A DNA stretch of 63,600 nt, from NCBI GenBank assembly GCA_001799615.1, contig MGTU01000002.1:1-63600 (forward strand), written 5' to 3'. The stretch comes from Elusimicrobia bacterium GWA2_61_42. GTDB lineage: Bacteria; Elusimicrobiota; Elusimicrobia; Elusimicrobiales; UBA9959. The position numbers and the translations under genes are program-made. Shown here piece by piece: positions 50,122 through 58,560 of this stretch. Under the pieces are notes generated by a model. It searched no databases. It saw only the letters and a program-made list of their open reading frames with translations, and was not told the origin of the DNA. Numbering within the stretch: position 1 is the first letter of the stretch; each line of letters starts with the position of its first letter.

Positions 50122-50182
50122 TTTTACAGAGGCGCGCGAAATTCATCAGGTAAGGCTTAAGCGTCCAATTTACGGAGGGGTT

Positions 50183-50641
50183 ATGAAAAGAATGAAAAAA
50201 GGTTTCACGCTGATAGAACTGCTCGTCGTCGTGCTCATCATCGGTATCCTGGCCTCGATAGCCATTCCCCAGTATTTCAAGGTCGTGGAAAAAGCGCGCG
50301 TCGCCGAAGCCATGTCCCTCATCGCCGCCGTCAAGTCCGCCGAAGAGCGCTACCTGGCCAAGGGCGGTTCCTACACCGCCACCTTCACCCAGCTCGACAT
50401 CTCCTACGCCAACATGACCGCCACGGCCATTCCGACCAAGTTCTTCGGAGCCGCGGTAGCCGCCGGCACCTGCGCCAGCGGCCCCTGCTACGTGCTGACC
50501 GTGACGCGCCACACCAACAGCGGTTCCGTGGCCGCCCGCTACGGCGCCTACTCCATGAACGTCAACGTGCCGGACAAGCCCAACGTGACCGTCGCCTCCT
50601 GCCCCGGCGGCGCGGCCAACTGCAACGAACTGGTTGAATAA
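50183..50641 (+). CDS. pilA: Type IV pilin, copy 1
   Basis: 152 aa. Class III leader KRMKKG, cleaved before Phe (G^FTLIELLVVVLIIGILASIAIP), with the conserved Glu at +5 and a hydrophobic helix. The globular part is short, with KARVAEAMSLIAAVKSAEERYLAKGGSYT and four Cys (GTCASGPCYV; SCPGGAANCNELVE) that probably form two disulfides. It differs from copy 2 only at the leader and a few residues around TQLDISYANMTATAIP. A terminator follows it, so each pilin has its own end. Confidence 0.95.
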   Translation: MKRMKKGFTLIELLVVVLIIGILASIAIPQYFKVVEKARVAEAMSLIAAVKSAEERYLAKGGSYTATFTQLDISYANMTATAIPTKFFGAAVAAGTCASGPCYVLTVTRHTNSGSVAARYGAYSMNVNVPDKPNVTVASCPGGAANCNELVE

Positions 50642-50664
50642 CAGCCCGCAAGGGTTTGGTAAAA

Positions 50665-50697
50665 ACGCGCCTGCGTCAGCACACAGGCGCGTTTTTT
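50665..50697 (+). terminator. Terminator after pilin copy 1
   Basis: ACGCGCCTG (50665-50673) and CAGGCGCGT (50684-50692), followed by T5 to 50697. Confidence 0.92.
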
Positions 50698-50728
50698 ACA
50701 AGATAGTAGAAGAACAAGGAAATTCACA

Positions 50729-51187
50729 ATGAACAAACTTAAAAAAGGTTTCACGCTGATCGAACTGCTGGTCGTCGTGCTCATCATCGGTATCCTGGCC
50801 TCGATAGCCATCCCCCAGTATTTCAAGGTCGTGGAAAAAGCGCGCGTCGCCGAAGCCATGTCCCTCATCGCCGCCGTCAAATCCGCTGAAGAGCGCTACC
50901 TGGCCAAGGGCGGTTCCTACACCGCCACCTTCACCGACCTCGACATCTCCTACGCCAACATGACCGGCGCCTCCATTCCGACCAAGTTCTTCGGAGCCGC
51001 GGTAGCCGCCGGCACCTGCGCCAGCGGCCCCTGCTACGTGCTGACCGTGACTCGCCACACCAACAGCGGCTCCGTGGCCGCCCGCTACGGCGCCTACTCC
51101 ATGAACGTCAACGTGCCGGACAAGCCCAACGTGACCGTCGCCTCCTGCCCCGGCGGCGCCGCCAACTGCAACGAACTGGTTGAATAA
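50729..51187 (+). CDS. pilA: Type IV pilin, copy 2
   Basis: 152 aa, almost identical to copy 1, including most silent codon positions. Differences: leader NKLKKG in place of KRMKKG, and TDLDISYANMTGASIP. The ribosome-binding region (AAGGAAATTCACA) is unlike that of copy 1, and no obvious promoter lies in the 31 nt after the first terminator, so expression may depend on read-through. The identity points to recent duplication or gene conversion. It ends at a bidirectional terminator. Confidence 0.95.
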   Translation: MNKLKKGFTLIELLVVVLIIGILASIAIPQYFKVVEKARVAEAMSLIAAVKSAEERYLAKGGSYTATFTDLDISYANMTGASIPTKFFGAAVAAGTCASGPCYVLTVTRHTNSGSVAARYGAYSMNVNVPDKPNVTVASCPGGAANCNELVE

Positions 51188-51210
51188 CAGCCCGCTCAAA
51201 AGGCTTAAGC

Positions 51211-51246
51211 AATTAAAAAACCCCGCTTCGGCGGGGTTTTTTAATT
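51211..51246. terminator. Perfect bidirectional terminator
   Basis: A 16-bp perfect palindrome: A-rich arm plus CCCCGC (51221-51226), TTCG loop, GCGGGG (51231-51236) and T6 with AATT. It serves pilin copy 2 (+) and the receiver-propeller gene (-). Confidence 0.95.
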
Positions 51247-51259
51247 GGTAAAAAGGAAT

Positions 51260-52480
51260 TTATTCCCGGGCTATCAGTTCCGCTTTGCCGGCCTCCGTAA
51301 CCACGGACAGGCCGTCGCGCGCCAGCCACAGCCGGCCGTCCTTCCAGGCGAAAGCCGAAAGCGGGTAGCCCGCGCGCAGGGTCTTCAGGGAGAAGACGCC
51401 GTCGAGGGTAAGGGCGGAATCCAGCTTGTGGCGGTAAAGCAGGCCGGTGGAGGAAACGGCCGTCCACAGGTAGTCGCCTTCGCGGAAGATCTGGTCCGGC
51501 TTTTCCGGCAGCCTGAAGGCGACCGCGGGGGTAAGCTCGGAGTCGGGGCGGCGCAGCACGGCGTTGCCCTCGCTGTCGCAGGTCCACAGGTGCTCGCCGT
51601 CAAAGAACAGCGCCGAGACCTTGCCGGGCATCGGGAAAACCTTGAGCAGCGGCAGCCCCTTGGCTATCCTGCGGGCCTCTATGACCTTTCTCCAGGAATC
51701 CGCCACGTACAGCGTGTCGCCGGCGGCGGCCAGCCCGCTTATGTGCGTTTTTTCCAGCTGGAAAGTATTCTCCAGCTTAAAGCCGTCCTTCTCTTTGGCG
51801 TACACGTAAACCGCCTGGGCCAGCCAGTCCCCGGCTATCAACTTGTCCTCCCGCCACATCATGGCGGAAATATTCGCGGCGGCGCCCGGGTATTCCCGGT
51901 AATAGCCTTCGCGGCGCAGATCTACGTAGTGGTAAAGGGCCGCCGCGGCAAGCAGGGCGGCGAGTCCGAGGGCCGCCGGCGCGAACCGCCTGCGGGGGGC
52001 GCTTTCCCGCCGGGCTGCGGGCGCGGAGGGCGCGAAAACGGGCGCCGGGGCGGAAAACGGCGCCGCCGGCTGCCGCTCCACTTTGGGCACGGCCGCGTAA
52101 GGGCGCTTGGGCAGGGCCAGGGGCCCGTGCACGAACTTCTTCACGGTTTCCACCAGCTGCGCGTTCTCAAAAGGTTTTTGCAGGTATTCGCTGGCGCCCA
52201 GCTTCATCACGTCCACGGCCGACTGGATGTGGCCGTAGCCGGTGATCATGACCACCGGCAGCGTATCGTCGATCTTCTTGAGCCCCGCCAGCACCTCTAT
52301 GCCGTCCATGCCGGGCAGGCGCATGTCCAGCAGCACCAGGTCGGGGCGCTCGGCCCTGGCCATTTCCAGGGCGGAAGGGCCGTCGCCGGCCTCGGAGACT
52401 TCATAGCCTCTTAATTTAAGGACGTTGCGCACCGCCAGGCGCATGTCGGGTTCGTCGTCCACGATAAGGATGCGTGACAT
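51260..52480 (-). CDS. Receiver domain joined by one membrane helix to a propeller-like domain
   Basis: 406 aa. Residues 1-120 are a CheY-like receiver (ILIVDDEPDMRLAVRNVL; phospho-acceptor Asp52 in LVLLDMRLPGMDG; Lys102 in EYLQKPF). A Pro/Ala linker (120-165) leads to a single membrane helix (167-184, APAALGLAALLAAAALYHY). Residues 190-400 contain repeated strand units like KLIAGDWLAQAVYVYAKEK, GDTLYVADSWRKVIEARR, GEHLWTCDSEGNAVLRR, GDYLWTAVSSTGLLYRH and GRLWLARDGLSVVT: a six-fold propeller outside the membrane. No output domain is present. The order (cytoplasmic receiver, periplasmic propeller) is the reverse of ordinary sensor design. It starts 4 nt after the coiled-coil kinase. Confidence 0.8.
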   Translation of the reverse strand: MSRILIVDDEPDMRLAVRNVLKLRGYEVSEAGDGPSALEMARAERPDLVLLDMRLPGMDGIEVLAGLKKIDDTLPVVMITGYGHIQSAVDVMKLGASEYLQKPFENAQLVETVKKFVHGPLALPKRPYAAVPKVERQPAAPFSAPAPVFAPSAPAARRESAPRRRFAPAALGLAALLAAAALYHYVDLRREGYYREYPGAAANISAMMWREDKLIAGDWLAQAVYVYAKEKDGFKLENTFQLEKTHISGLAAAGDTLYVADSWRKVIEARRIAKGLPLLKVFPMPGKVSALFFDGEHLWTCDSEGNAVLRRPDSELTPAVAFRLPEKPDQIFREGDYLWTAVSSTGLLYRHKLDSALTLDGVFSLKTLRAGYPLSAFAWKDGRLWLARDGLSVVTEAGKAELIARE

Positions 52481-52484
52481 AAAA

Positions 52485-55400
52485 TTATGAGCCTTCCGGC
52501 AGCTCCAGCACCGCCCTGGCCCCGCGCCCCGGTTCGCCGGAGAGTTCGAGGGTCCCGCCGTGGGCCCTGGCCACGTTGCGCGCCAGGGTAAGCCCCAGCC
52601 CCATTTTGCCCGGGCGGGTGGTGAAGAACGGGTGAAAAACGGTACCGAGGTTCTTTTTCTCCACGCCTTCCCCGGTGTCTTTTATCTCCAGCCGCTGTTT
52701 GCCGCCGGAAGAAGAAAGCCTTATCCGGATATCGCCGCCGCGCGGCATGGCTTCGGCCGCGTTCAGCAGGAGCTGCTCGATAGCCGCGGCGATGCGCACC
52801 CTGTCCACGCTTATGGGCGGCAGGTCCCTGCCCGGCTCTATGCCGGCGTTCGCCTTGCCCAGGCGGCCGGCCGCGCGCAGGGACTCCAGGACTTCCGCCG
52901 CCACGGCGGAGAGTTTCTCCGGGGAACGCTGGGGAATGACGGGCCTGGAAAAATTCATGATGGTGTCTATTTTCTTCTGCAGGGCCACGATGTTGCGCAC
53001 GATCACGGACAGCGACTCGCGGGCGCCGTCCGCGTCGGGGGATTCGGCGCAGAACTCCGCGTGGCTGCGGATGATGCTGATGGAATTGGCCACCTGGTGC
53101 GCCACGCCGGCCACCAGCTCCTCGAAATCGGGCAGATACCCCGGCCCGCCGGCGGCCTGGCCGCGCTTGCGCAGCTCTTCGAAATCCCCGCCGAGCTTTT
53201 TCATGCGGGAATTGAGCTCGGCCAGCATTTTTTCCTTGATCAGCAGCCTGTCCTCCGCCTCGCGCAGCAGGGCGCGGTAAGGTTTGGCCTTTACCTCTTC
53301 CCGGAGCTCGCTCTCGCGCTCCTCCAGGTCCATTTTCTCCGCTTTGGTCCGTTCCAGTTCCAGCCGCAGCTCCAGCAGGCGGCCTTCTTTCTCGGCCAGT
53401 TCGCGCGCCGCTTCCGAAGCTTTACCGGAGTGGTCCGGGGAGGACTTCCTGCGGACGATATCCAGCAGGCCCTGCTTTTCTTTTTTCAGGGCCTCGGTTT
53501 CCTTTCTGAGGTCTTCTTCCGCCGTGGAAAGGCGCGCTATCACGGAATCGCGCTCGGCCACCCGCACCTGCGCCTGCCGCAGCAGCTCGTTCTCGGCCTG
53601 GATCTCGGCGGCGTATTTCTGGCCCAGCGCCTGGCGGCTCTGGCGCAGCAGTTCGCATTCGCCCTCTATGCCTGACAGGCCCGCGCGGGCCTCCTCGAGT
53701 TCGAATTCTTTTTTCTTCAGCAGGGCGTCTGCGTTATGCATCCGCTCCGAAAGCCTGGCGTACCGGGCTTTATCTTCCTCGGCGGCTCCCGCGGCCTCGG
53801 CTTCCACCTCCTGGAGACGGCTGCGCAAAGCGGCGGCCTCTTCCTCCAGCGCGGTCGTGTCCCCGAGCGCCTCTTCAAGTTCGAATTCCCTTTTCTTCAG
53901 CGCGGCTTCGGAGGCGCGCAGTCTTTCCAGAAGCCTGGAATGGCGGGTTTTGTCCTCTTCCGCCCCTCCGGCGTGCTCGAATTCCGCGGCTTCCAGCTTG
54001 CCGCGCAGCTCGGCGGCCTCTGCTTCCAGCGCGGCCCTGCCGGAGCGCGCCTCTTCGGCCTCGAATTCTTTTTTCTTCAGGGCGGCTTCGGCGCGGAGGG
54101 CGCGCTCGAAAAGCTGGGAGGCGCGGGCCCTTTCGGCTTCCCCGGCCCCCGCGGTCCCCGCGTCTACGGCCGTCAGCCTGGCGCGCAGCGCGTCGGCCTC
54201 GGCTTTGAGGCCGGCCTTCTCCATGGCGGCGGCCTCGCCGGCCAGCACCACGTCGTCGTACTTGCGCAGCAGCTCCGTATACTTAGCGGCCTGTTCTTCA
54301 AGGGCCGCCATAAGCCCGGCGGCTTCGCCGTCCCTGGCCCTGGACTCCTGGGAGGCCAGGGAGGAGGCGGTGGCTTCCGCCTTCAGCGCGGCGGCGCGGA
54401 ATTTATCGCGCTCGGCTTCGAGCGTCTTGACGCGGCCGGCGGAGATCTCGTTCTCGTTTTCGGCGGCCCTTAATTTAGAAACGGCGTTATGCAGCTGCAC
54501 GGCGGCGAGCTTCCATTTTTCCTCGGCGTCCTGCACGTCCTTCAAAGCCGACCCTTCTTTGGCGCGCAGGGAGGCGTTCTCCTCTTCTTTTTTGCGCAGC
54601 GCGGCCTGGGTGTCGGTCAGCGCGGCCTGCGACTTGCGGAACCTTTCCAGGTGCTCCGCCGAATTGTCGGCCAGCGCGTCCTCCAGTTCCGCTATCCGCG
54701 CGGCCATTGAAGCTGCCAGCTCACGGCTCAACGCGGCGTTCTCGCGGCGGCTGCCGCCCCGCAGGCCCTCGGCTTCCTTTGAAAGTTCCCTGATCTTGAG
54801 GTTGGCGGACTTGAGGATGGCCTCTTTTTCCGCCAGCTCGGAGCGGGCGGAGGACAGCAGCTCTTCCTTGTGGGACATTTCCTCGAGCGCCTCGTCGAGG
54901 CGCCGGCCGGCGGCGGCCAGGCTGCGCTCCAGTTCGCCCGAGCGCTTGATCTGCTCGTTAAGTTCTTTTTTTACCAGGTCGACCTTCAGATTAAAGCCTT
55001 CCTCGACGCGCGCGCTCTCGCGGGCCGCCTGGGCGAGTTTCCCCTCCAGGACTTCCTGCACCTTCGCGAAGCGCTGCAGCTGGGCCTCGCGGTCTTTCAC
55101 GGCGGCGCGCTCCAGGGTAAGTTCCCCCTTCAGCTCCTCCATGGCGTGCCAAATTTTTTCCGACTCCGCCTTGCTGTCCCGGATGGCCGAGCGGGAGCTC
55201 TTGATGAAAAGTTCTTTTTCCGAGGACCGGGCTTTTTCCTCTTCGAGCAGGCGGGAAACCGATTCGAACCTGGAAGCGAGGTCTTCCCGCTCGGAAGCGA
55301 GCGCGGTGGACCTGGAGATCTCGTTGCGCAGCGCGGCCTTGGCCTCGTTGAGGGCGCCGGAAAGCGCCGCCTCCTGCGAGGACAGGGCTGCCGCGGCGGC

Positions 55401-55553
55401 GTCCGCCCTGGACTTCGCCGCTTCGAGTTTAACCTCAAGCTCGCTTATCCTGGAGACGGAGCTCTCCTCCCGGCCTTTAAGGTCGGAAAGCAGGCCGTCC
55501 AGTTCGGAATTCAGGCCTTCGAGTTCGTCGAGGTGACTTACTTGGTCTTCCAT
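52485..55553 (-). CDS. Giant coiled-coil histidine kinase, soluble
   Basis: 1022 aa. Residues 1-800 are almost uninterrupted coiled coil with heptad repeats and runs of Glu/Lys/Ala (for example SRADAAAAALSSQEAALSGAL). From about 810 an NtrB-like kinase core follows: H box FEELVAGVAHQVANSISIIRSH with His819, then N box IEQLLLNAAEAMPRGG, G1 IKDTGEGVEKK and G2 KMGLGLTLARNVARAHGG. No membrane helix, so it is cytoplasmic. The coiled coil may polymerise or bind the 995-residue protein encoded next to it, whose gene overlaps by 16 nt. The receiver-propeller protein just downstream is a likely partner. Confidence 0.88.
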   Translation of the reverse strand: MEDQVSHLDELEGLNSELDGLLSDLKGREESSVSRISELEVKLEAAKSRADAAAAALSSQEAALSGALNEAKAALRNEISRSTALASEREDLASRFESVSRLLEEEKARSSEKELFIKSSRSAIRDSKAESEKIWHAMEELKGELTLERAAVKDREAQLQRFAKVQEVLEGKLAQAARESARVEEGFNLKVDLVKKELNEQIKRSGELERSLAAAGRRLDEALEEMSHKEELLSSARSELAEKEAILKSANLKIRELSKEAEGLRGGSRRENAALSRELAASMAARIAELEDALADNSAEHLERFRKSQAALTDTQAALRKKEEENASLRAKEGSALKDVQDAEEKWKLAAVQLHNAVSKLRAAENENEISAGRVKTLEAERDKFRAAALKAEATASSLASQESRARDGEAAGLMAALEEQAAKYTELLRKYDDVVLAGEAAAMEKAGLKAEADALRARLTAVDAGTAGAGEAERARASQLFERALRAEAALKKKEFEAEEARSGRAALEAEAAELRGKLEAAEFEHAGGAEEDKTRHSRLLERLRASEAALKKREFELEEALGDTTALEEEAAALRSRLQEVEAEAAGAAEEDKARYARLSERMHNADALLKKKEFELEEARAGLSGIEGECELLRQSRQALGQKYAAEIQAENELLRQAQVRVAERDSVIARLSTAEEDLRKETEALKKEKQGLLDIVRRKSSPDHSGKASEAARELAEKEGRLLELRLELERTKAEKMDLEERESELREEVKAKPYRALLREAEDRLLIKEKMLAELNSRMKKLGGDFEELRKRGQAAGGPGYLPDFEELVAGVAHQVANSISIIRSHAEFCAESPDADGARESLSVIVRNIVALQKKIDTIMNFSRPVIPQRSPEKLSAVAAEVLESLRAAGRLGKANAGIEPGRDLPPISVDRVRIAAAIEQLLLNAAEAMPRGGDIRIRLSSSGGKQRLEIKDTGEGVEKKNLGTVFHPFFTTRPGKMGLGLTLARNVARAHGGTLELSGEPGRGARAVLELPEGS

Positions 55554-58525
55554 AGTTTCATTTTTTCTTTCAATTGTTCCACAAGCTGGCGCGTCTTCTC
55601 CGACTCTTCGGTCCGCCTGGCGGCCTCGGCCGACGATTCCGCGGCGCGGGTTTCGGCCAGGGCGCGCTGCACCCTTTCCTCCTCAAGATAGGTCTTGAGC
55701 CTTTCTTCGGTCTTGAGCAGGGAGTCGTAGCGGGACTTCAGCTGGGCGGACGAAACCTCCTGCGCGGCCAGCGCGTCCTTCAGCAGGGCGCACTCGCGGG
55801 AGATTTCCTTCTCTTTCTGCGAGGCTTCCTGCGCGGCTTTCTCGTGGACCAGGCGCAGTTCCTTGCGCTCGGTCTCCAGGGCGCGCAGGGAGGCGGACTT
55901 CGCTGAGGAGAGCTCCTCCTCCTTGCGCGTGATCTCCATGCGCCAGAATTCGCCTTCGCGCTTGATCTGGTCCAGCTGCTTGTCCTTGGCGGCGCGCTGC
56001 TCTTCCGAGGCGCGCAGCTTCATCATCACGTCGTTGTACTTGCGCTCCTCTTCCTTTACGCCGGTTTCGAAAGCGGCCTTGAAGTCCTCGTATTCGGCGC
56101 GCAGGTCGCGGAAGTCCTTGTCCCGCGCGGCCAGCCGGACCGACAGGTGCGAGACCTGGTCGTCCGCCCGCTTTTTTTCCTGGGCGAGTTCGGCGTGCAG
56201 CAGGGAAAGCTGCACCTGTTTCTCCTCCGCGGATTTTTTGATGGTCTCGAACCTGGCCAGGGCGTCGGCCAGCTTGGAGCGGAAGTCCTCGAGCGTCTTC
56301 CTGTACCCGTCTTCCTGGGCCTGGCGCAGCTGGGCGGCCGCCTCCAGTTCCCGGTTCTTGCGCTCTATTATCTCCGTATAGCGGTCGGTCTCGCGGCGCA
56401 GCGCCGAGTCCAGCTTGAGCGTAAAGCCCGTTTCTTCCTCCGCCATGCGCATTGAAAGCGCGGCGAGCTTCTCTTCCAGGGCGCGCGTTTCGGCGGCCCG
56501 GCCCGCGGCGGCGGCTTCTTTGTCGGCGGCGGCCCTCGCCACGGCTTCCCTGGCGCGCAGCAGTTCGGCGTCGCGCGCTGAAAGCTCCTCGTCCATGGCC
56601 TTTTCTTTTTCGGCGTACATGCGCTGCAGGCGCTCGCGCTCCATCAGCACCAGCTCTTCCCTTTCTATCCTGGAATTCTCCATCAGGCGGGAGAGCTCGG
56701 CGATCTTCTCGTCGCGCAGGCGGACGGTGTCGGCCATGCCGGACAGCTTGTCGGCGAGCTCGGCGGCCGCGCGGCCGCGTTCTTCGGCCACCGCGGCCTT
56801 AAGTTCTTCCCCGGCTTTCTGCCGGGCCATCTTCATGTCTTCCCCGGCTTTCTGCAGCATCAGGCGGAGCTCGCCCAGCTCCTCTTCCTTGCGGCCCAGC
56901 TCGGTCGAGAACTCCATGCCGCGGCCTTCGACTTCAGCCGCAAAACGCTGTTTTTCCGCGGAAAGGCGCTTTTCCCACTGCACGGCGTCTTCGGAAAGTT
57001 TCTGTTCGAACTCCGCCTTGAGGCGGACGCGCAGCGCGTCCTGGTCCGACCGGGCGCGCTCCTGCGTGACTTCCAGTTCGCGGCGCAGCGCGGCCTGCTG
57101 CTCCCTGGCCGCCGCCTTGTCCTTGGAGAACTCCTCCAGTTCGCGGCGCAGGTGGGCGATCTCCTCCACTTTAAGGCGCAGGCTGTCCTCGTAGATGCGG
57201 CCGGCGGTGTCTATCTCGGAGCGCAGCGCGCCGGTATGCTTTTCCATCTCCACTTTAAGCCGCACGTCGTATTCCGACTGCAGCTGCTTTTCGCGGAAAG
57301 CGAATTCCTCCAGCTTCACGCTGTACTGGGTCTGCATCTGCTCGACCTTGTGCGAGAAAGCGTCCCGCTCGGTCTGCAGGGTCTTGATGGTCTCTTCGAA
57401 AGTCTTCAGGTTGCGCTGCAGGTAGTCTATCTCGTCCTGGCGCTTGCCCATGTCCTCGCGGTAGTTGCGCTCTACTTCCTGCAGCTTCTCGGAGAACCTG
57501 TTGCGCTCGTGCTCCACCGCGATCTTGAGCCGCTTGGGGATCTCCGCTTCCATTTCCCGGAAGCGGTTCTTCTCTATCTCCAGGGCCTCGCCGGTCCGTA
57601 CCAGGCGCGTCTCGTAATCGGCCTGCTGGTTCTTCTTTTCGGTCTCCAAAGTCTTTATGACGCTGTCCAGGCTGGCGAGGGCGTCCTTGTAGCGGGACAG
57701 GTCCTCGTCGCGGCGGCGGACCGCCTCGGGGAAATCGCTCATCTGCTTTTCCAGCAGCGAGACCTTTACCTTGTAGTCGTCGATCTCCTGGTTCTTCTCC
57801 AGGACCTTCTTGTCTATCTCCAGGTCCTTCTGCTTGAGGGCGCGCTCGCGGTCCTCGGTGTCCTTCTGCCAGCTGTCCTTCGCCCATTTGAGCACGGCCT
57901 CCTGCTTGCGCAGTTCGTCGCCGGTGGAGCGCTCGCGCTTCTCCAGTTCCTCCACCTTGTTCTGGTAGATCAGTTCGAGGGAGGCCTTCTGGGAGGCGGC
58001 TTCCTCGGCCATTTTCTTTTTTTCCGCCTCGAGGCGGCTGCCGTAGACGCGTTCAAATTCCTGCTGCTTGGCCAGCTGTTCCTGGCGCAGCTGCCACAGC
58101 TCCCCCTCCACCTGGGCCCAGCGGCCGCGCAGTTCCTCGGATTTCTTCTGGAAATCCTCCGTCAGGCGGACTTCTTTCTGCTTCAGCGTTTCCTCGCTCT
58201 TGGAGATCTTGTCTTCCAGCTCTTTCTCGCGCTCGGTGAGGCGCTCCAGCCTGGAGCGGAACTGGTACTCCAGGGAATCCTGGCGGGATTTCATCTCCTC
58301 CTCGTGCACGCGGCTGCCGCGCTCGATTTCCGAGTTCTTGGCTTTAAGCTGGTTCTCGAGAAAAGCCACCTGGCTGGATTTTTCCTGCAGGTTCTGGCGC
58401 GTCTTGAGGTCCTCTTCGTGCAGGCCGCGGATCTTGTCCAGCGCCCAGCGCAGGGCCAGGCGCGCGGTCTCAACGTCGTTGATCGCGGCCTCGTTCAGGG
58501 AAGATTCGTCAAATTTCTCGTTCAT
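55538..58525 (-). CDS. Giant coiled-coil protein
   Basis: 995 aa, nearly all helix with heptad repeats, rich in Glu, Lys and Arg; no signal peptide, no membrane helix, no catalytic domain. The N-terminal 40 residues (DVETARLALRWALDKIRGLHEEDL) look like a short globular head. An ATP-binding or kinase motif is absent. It probably forms a long rod or filament. It overlaps the coiled-coil kinase gene by 16 nt in another frame, so equal synthesis is expected. I do not recognise a family beyond generic coiled coil (chromosome-segregation- or golgin-like). Confidence 0.8.
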   Translation of the reverse strand: MNEKFDESSLNEAAINDVETARLALRWALDKIRGLHEEDLKTRQNLQEKSSQVAFLENQLKAKNSEIERGSRVHEEEMKSRQDSLEYQFRSRLERLTEREKELEDKISKSEETLKQKEVRLTEDFQKKSEELRGRWAQVEGELWQLRQEQLAKQQEFERVYGSRLEAEKKKMAEEAASQKASLELIYQNKVEELEKRERSTGDELRKQEAVLKWAKDSWQKDTEDRERALKQKDLEIDKKVLEKNQEIDDYKVKVSLLEKQMSDFPEAVRRRDEDLSRYKDALASLDSVIKTLETEKKNQQADYETRLVRTGEALEIEKNRFREMEAEIPKRLKIAVEHERNRFSEKLQEVERNYREDMGKRQDEIDYLQRNLKTFEETIKTLQTERDAFSHKVEQMQTQYSVKLEEFAFREKQLQSEYDVRLKVEMEKHTGALRSEIDTAGRIYEDSLRLKVEEIAHLRRELEEFSKDKAAAREQQAALRRELEVTQERARSDQDALRVRLKAEFEQKLSEDAVQWEKRLSAEKQRFAAEVEGRGMEFSTELGRKEEELGELRLMLQKAGEDMKMARQKAGEELKAAVAEERGRAAAELADKLSGMADTVRLRDEKIAELSRLMENSRIEREELVLMERERLQRMYAEKEKAMDEELSARDAELLRAREAVARAAADKEAAAAGRAAETRALEEKLAALSMRMAEEETGFTLKLDSALRRETDRYTEIIERKNRELEAAAQLRQAQEDGYRKTLEDFRSKLADALARFETIKKSAEEKQVQLSLLHAELAQEKKRADDQVSHLSVRLAARDKDFRDLRAEYEDFKAAFETGVKEEERKYNDVMMKLRASEEQRAAKDKQLDQIKREGEFWRMEITRKEEELSSAKSASLRALETERKELRLVHEKAAQEASQKEKEISRECALLKDALAAQEVSSAQLKSRYDSLLKTEERLKTYLEEERVQRALAETRAAESSAEAARRTEESEKTRQLVEQLKEKMKLWKTK

Positions 58526-58560
58526 AGCTTTTCGCGGCGGCAGGCCGCGCCTCTTAATTC

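Noticed and set aside
53284..55536. 750-codon, Ser-rich reading frame on the + strand
   Set aside because: Antisense shadow of the coiled-coil kinase: Glu/Lys/Ala codons read backwards give Ser/Phe/Arg.
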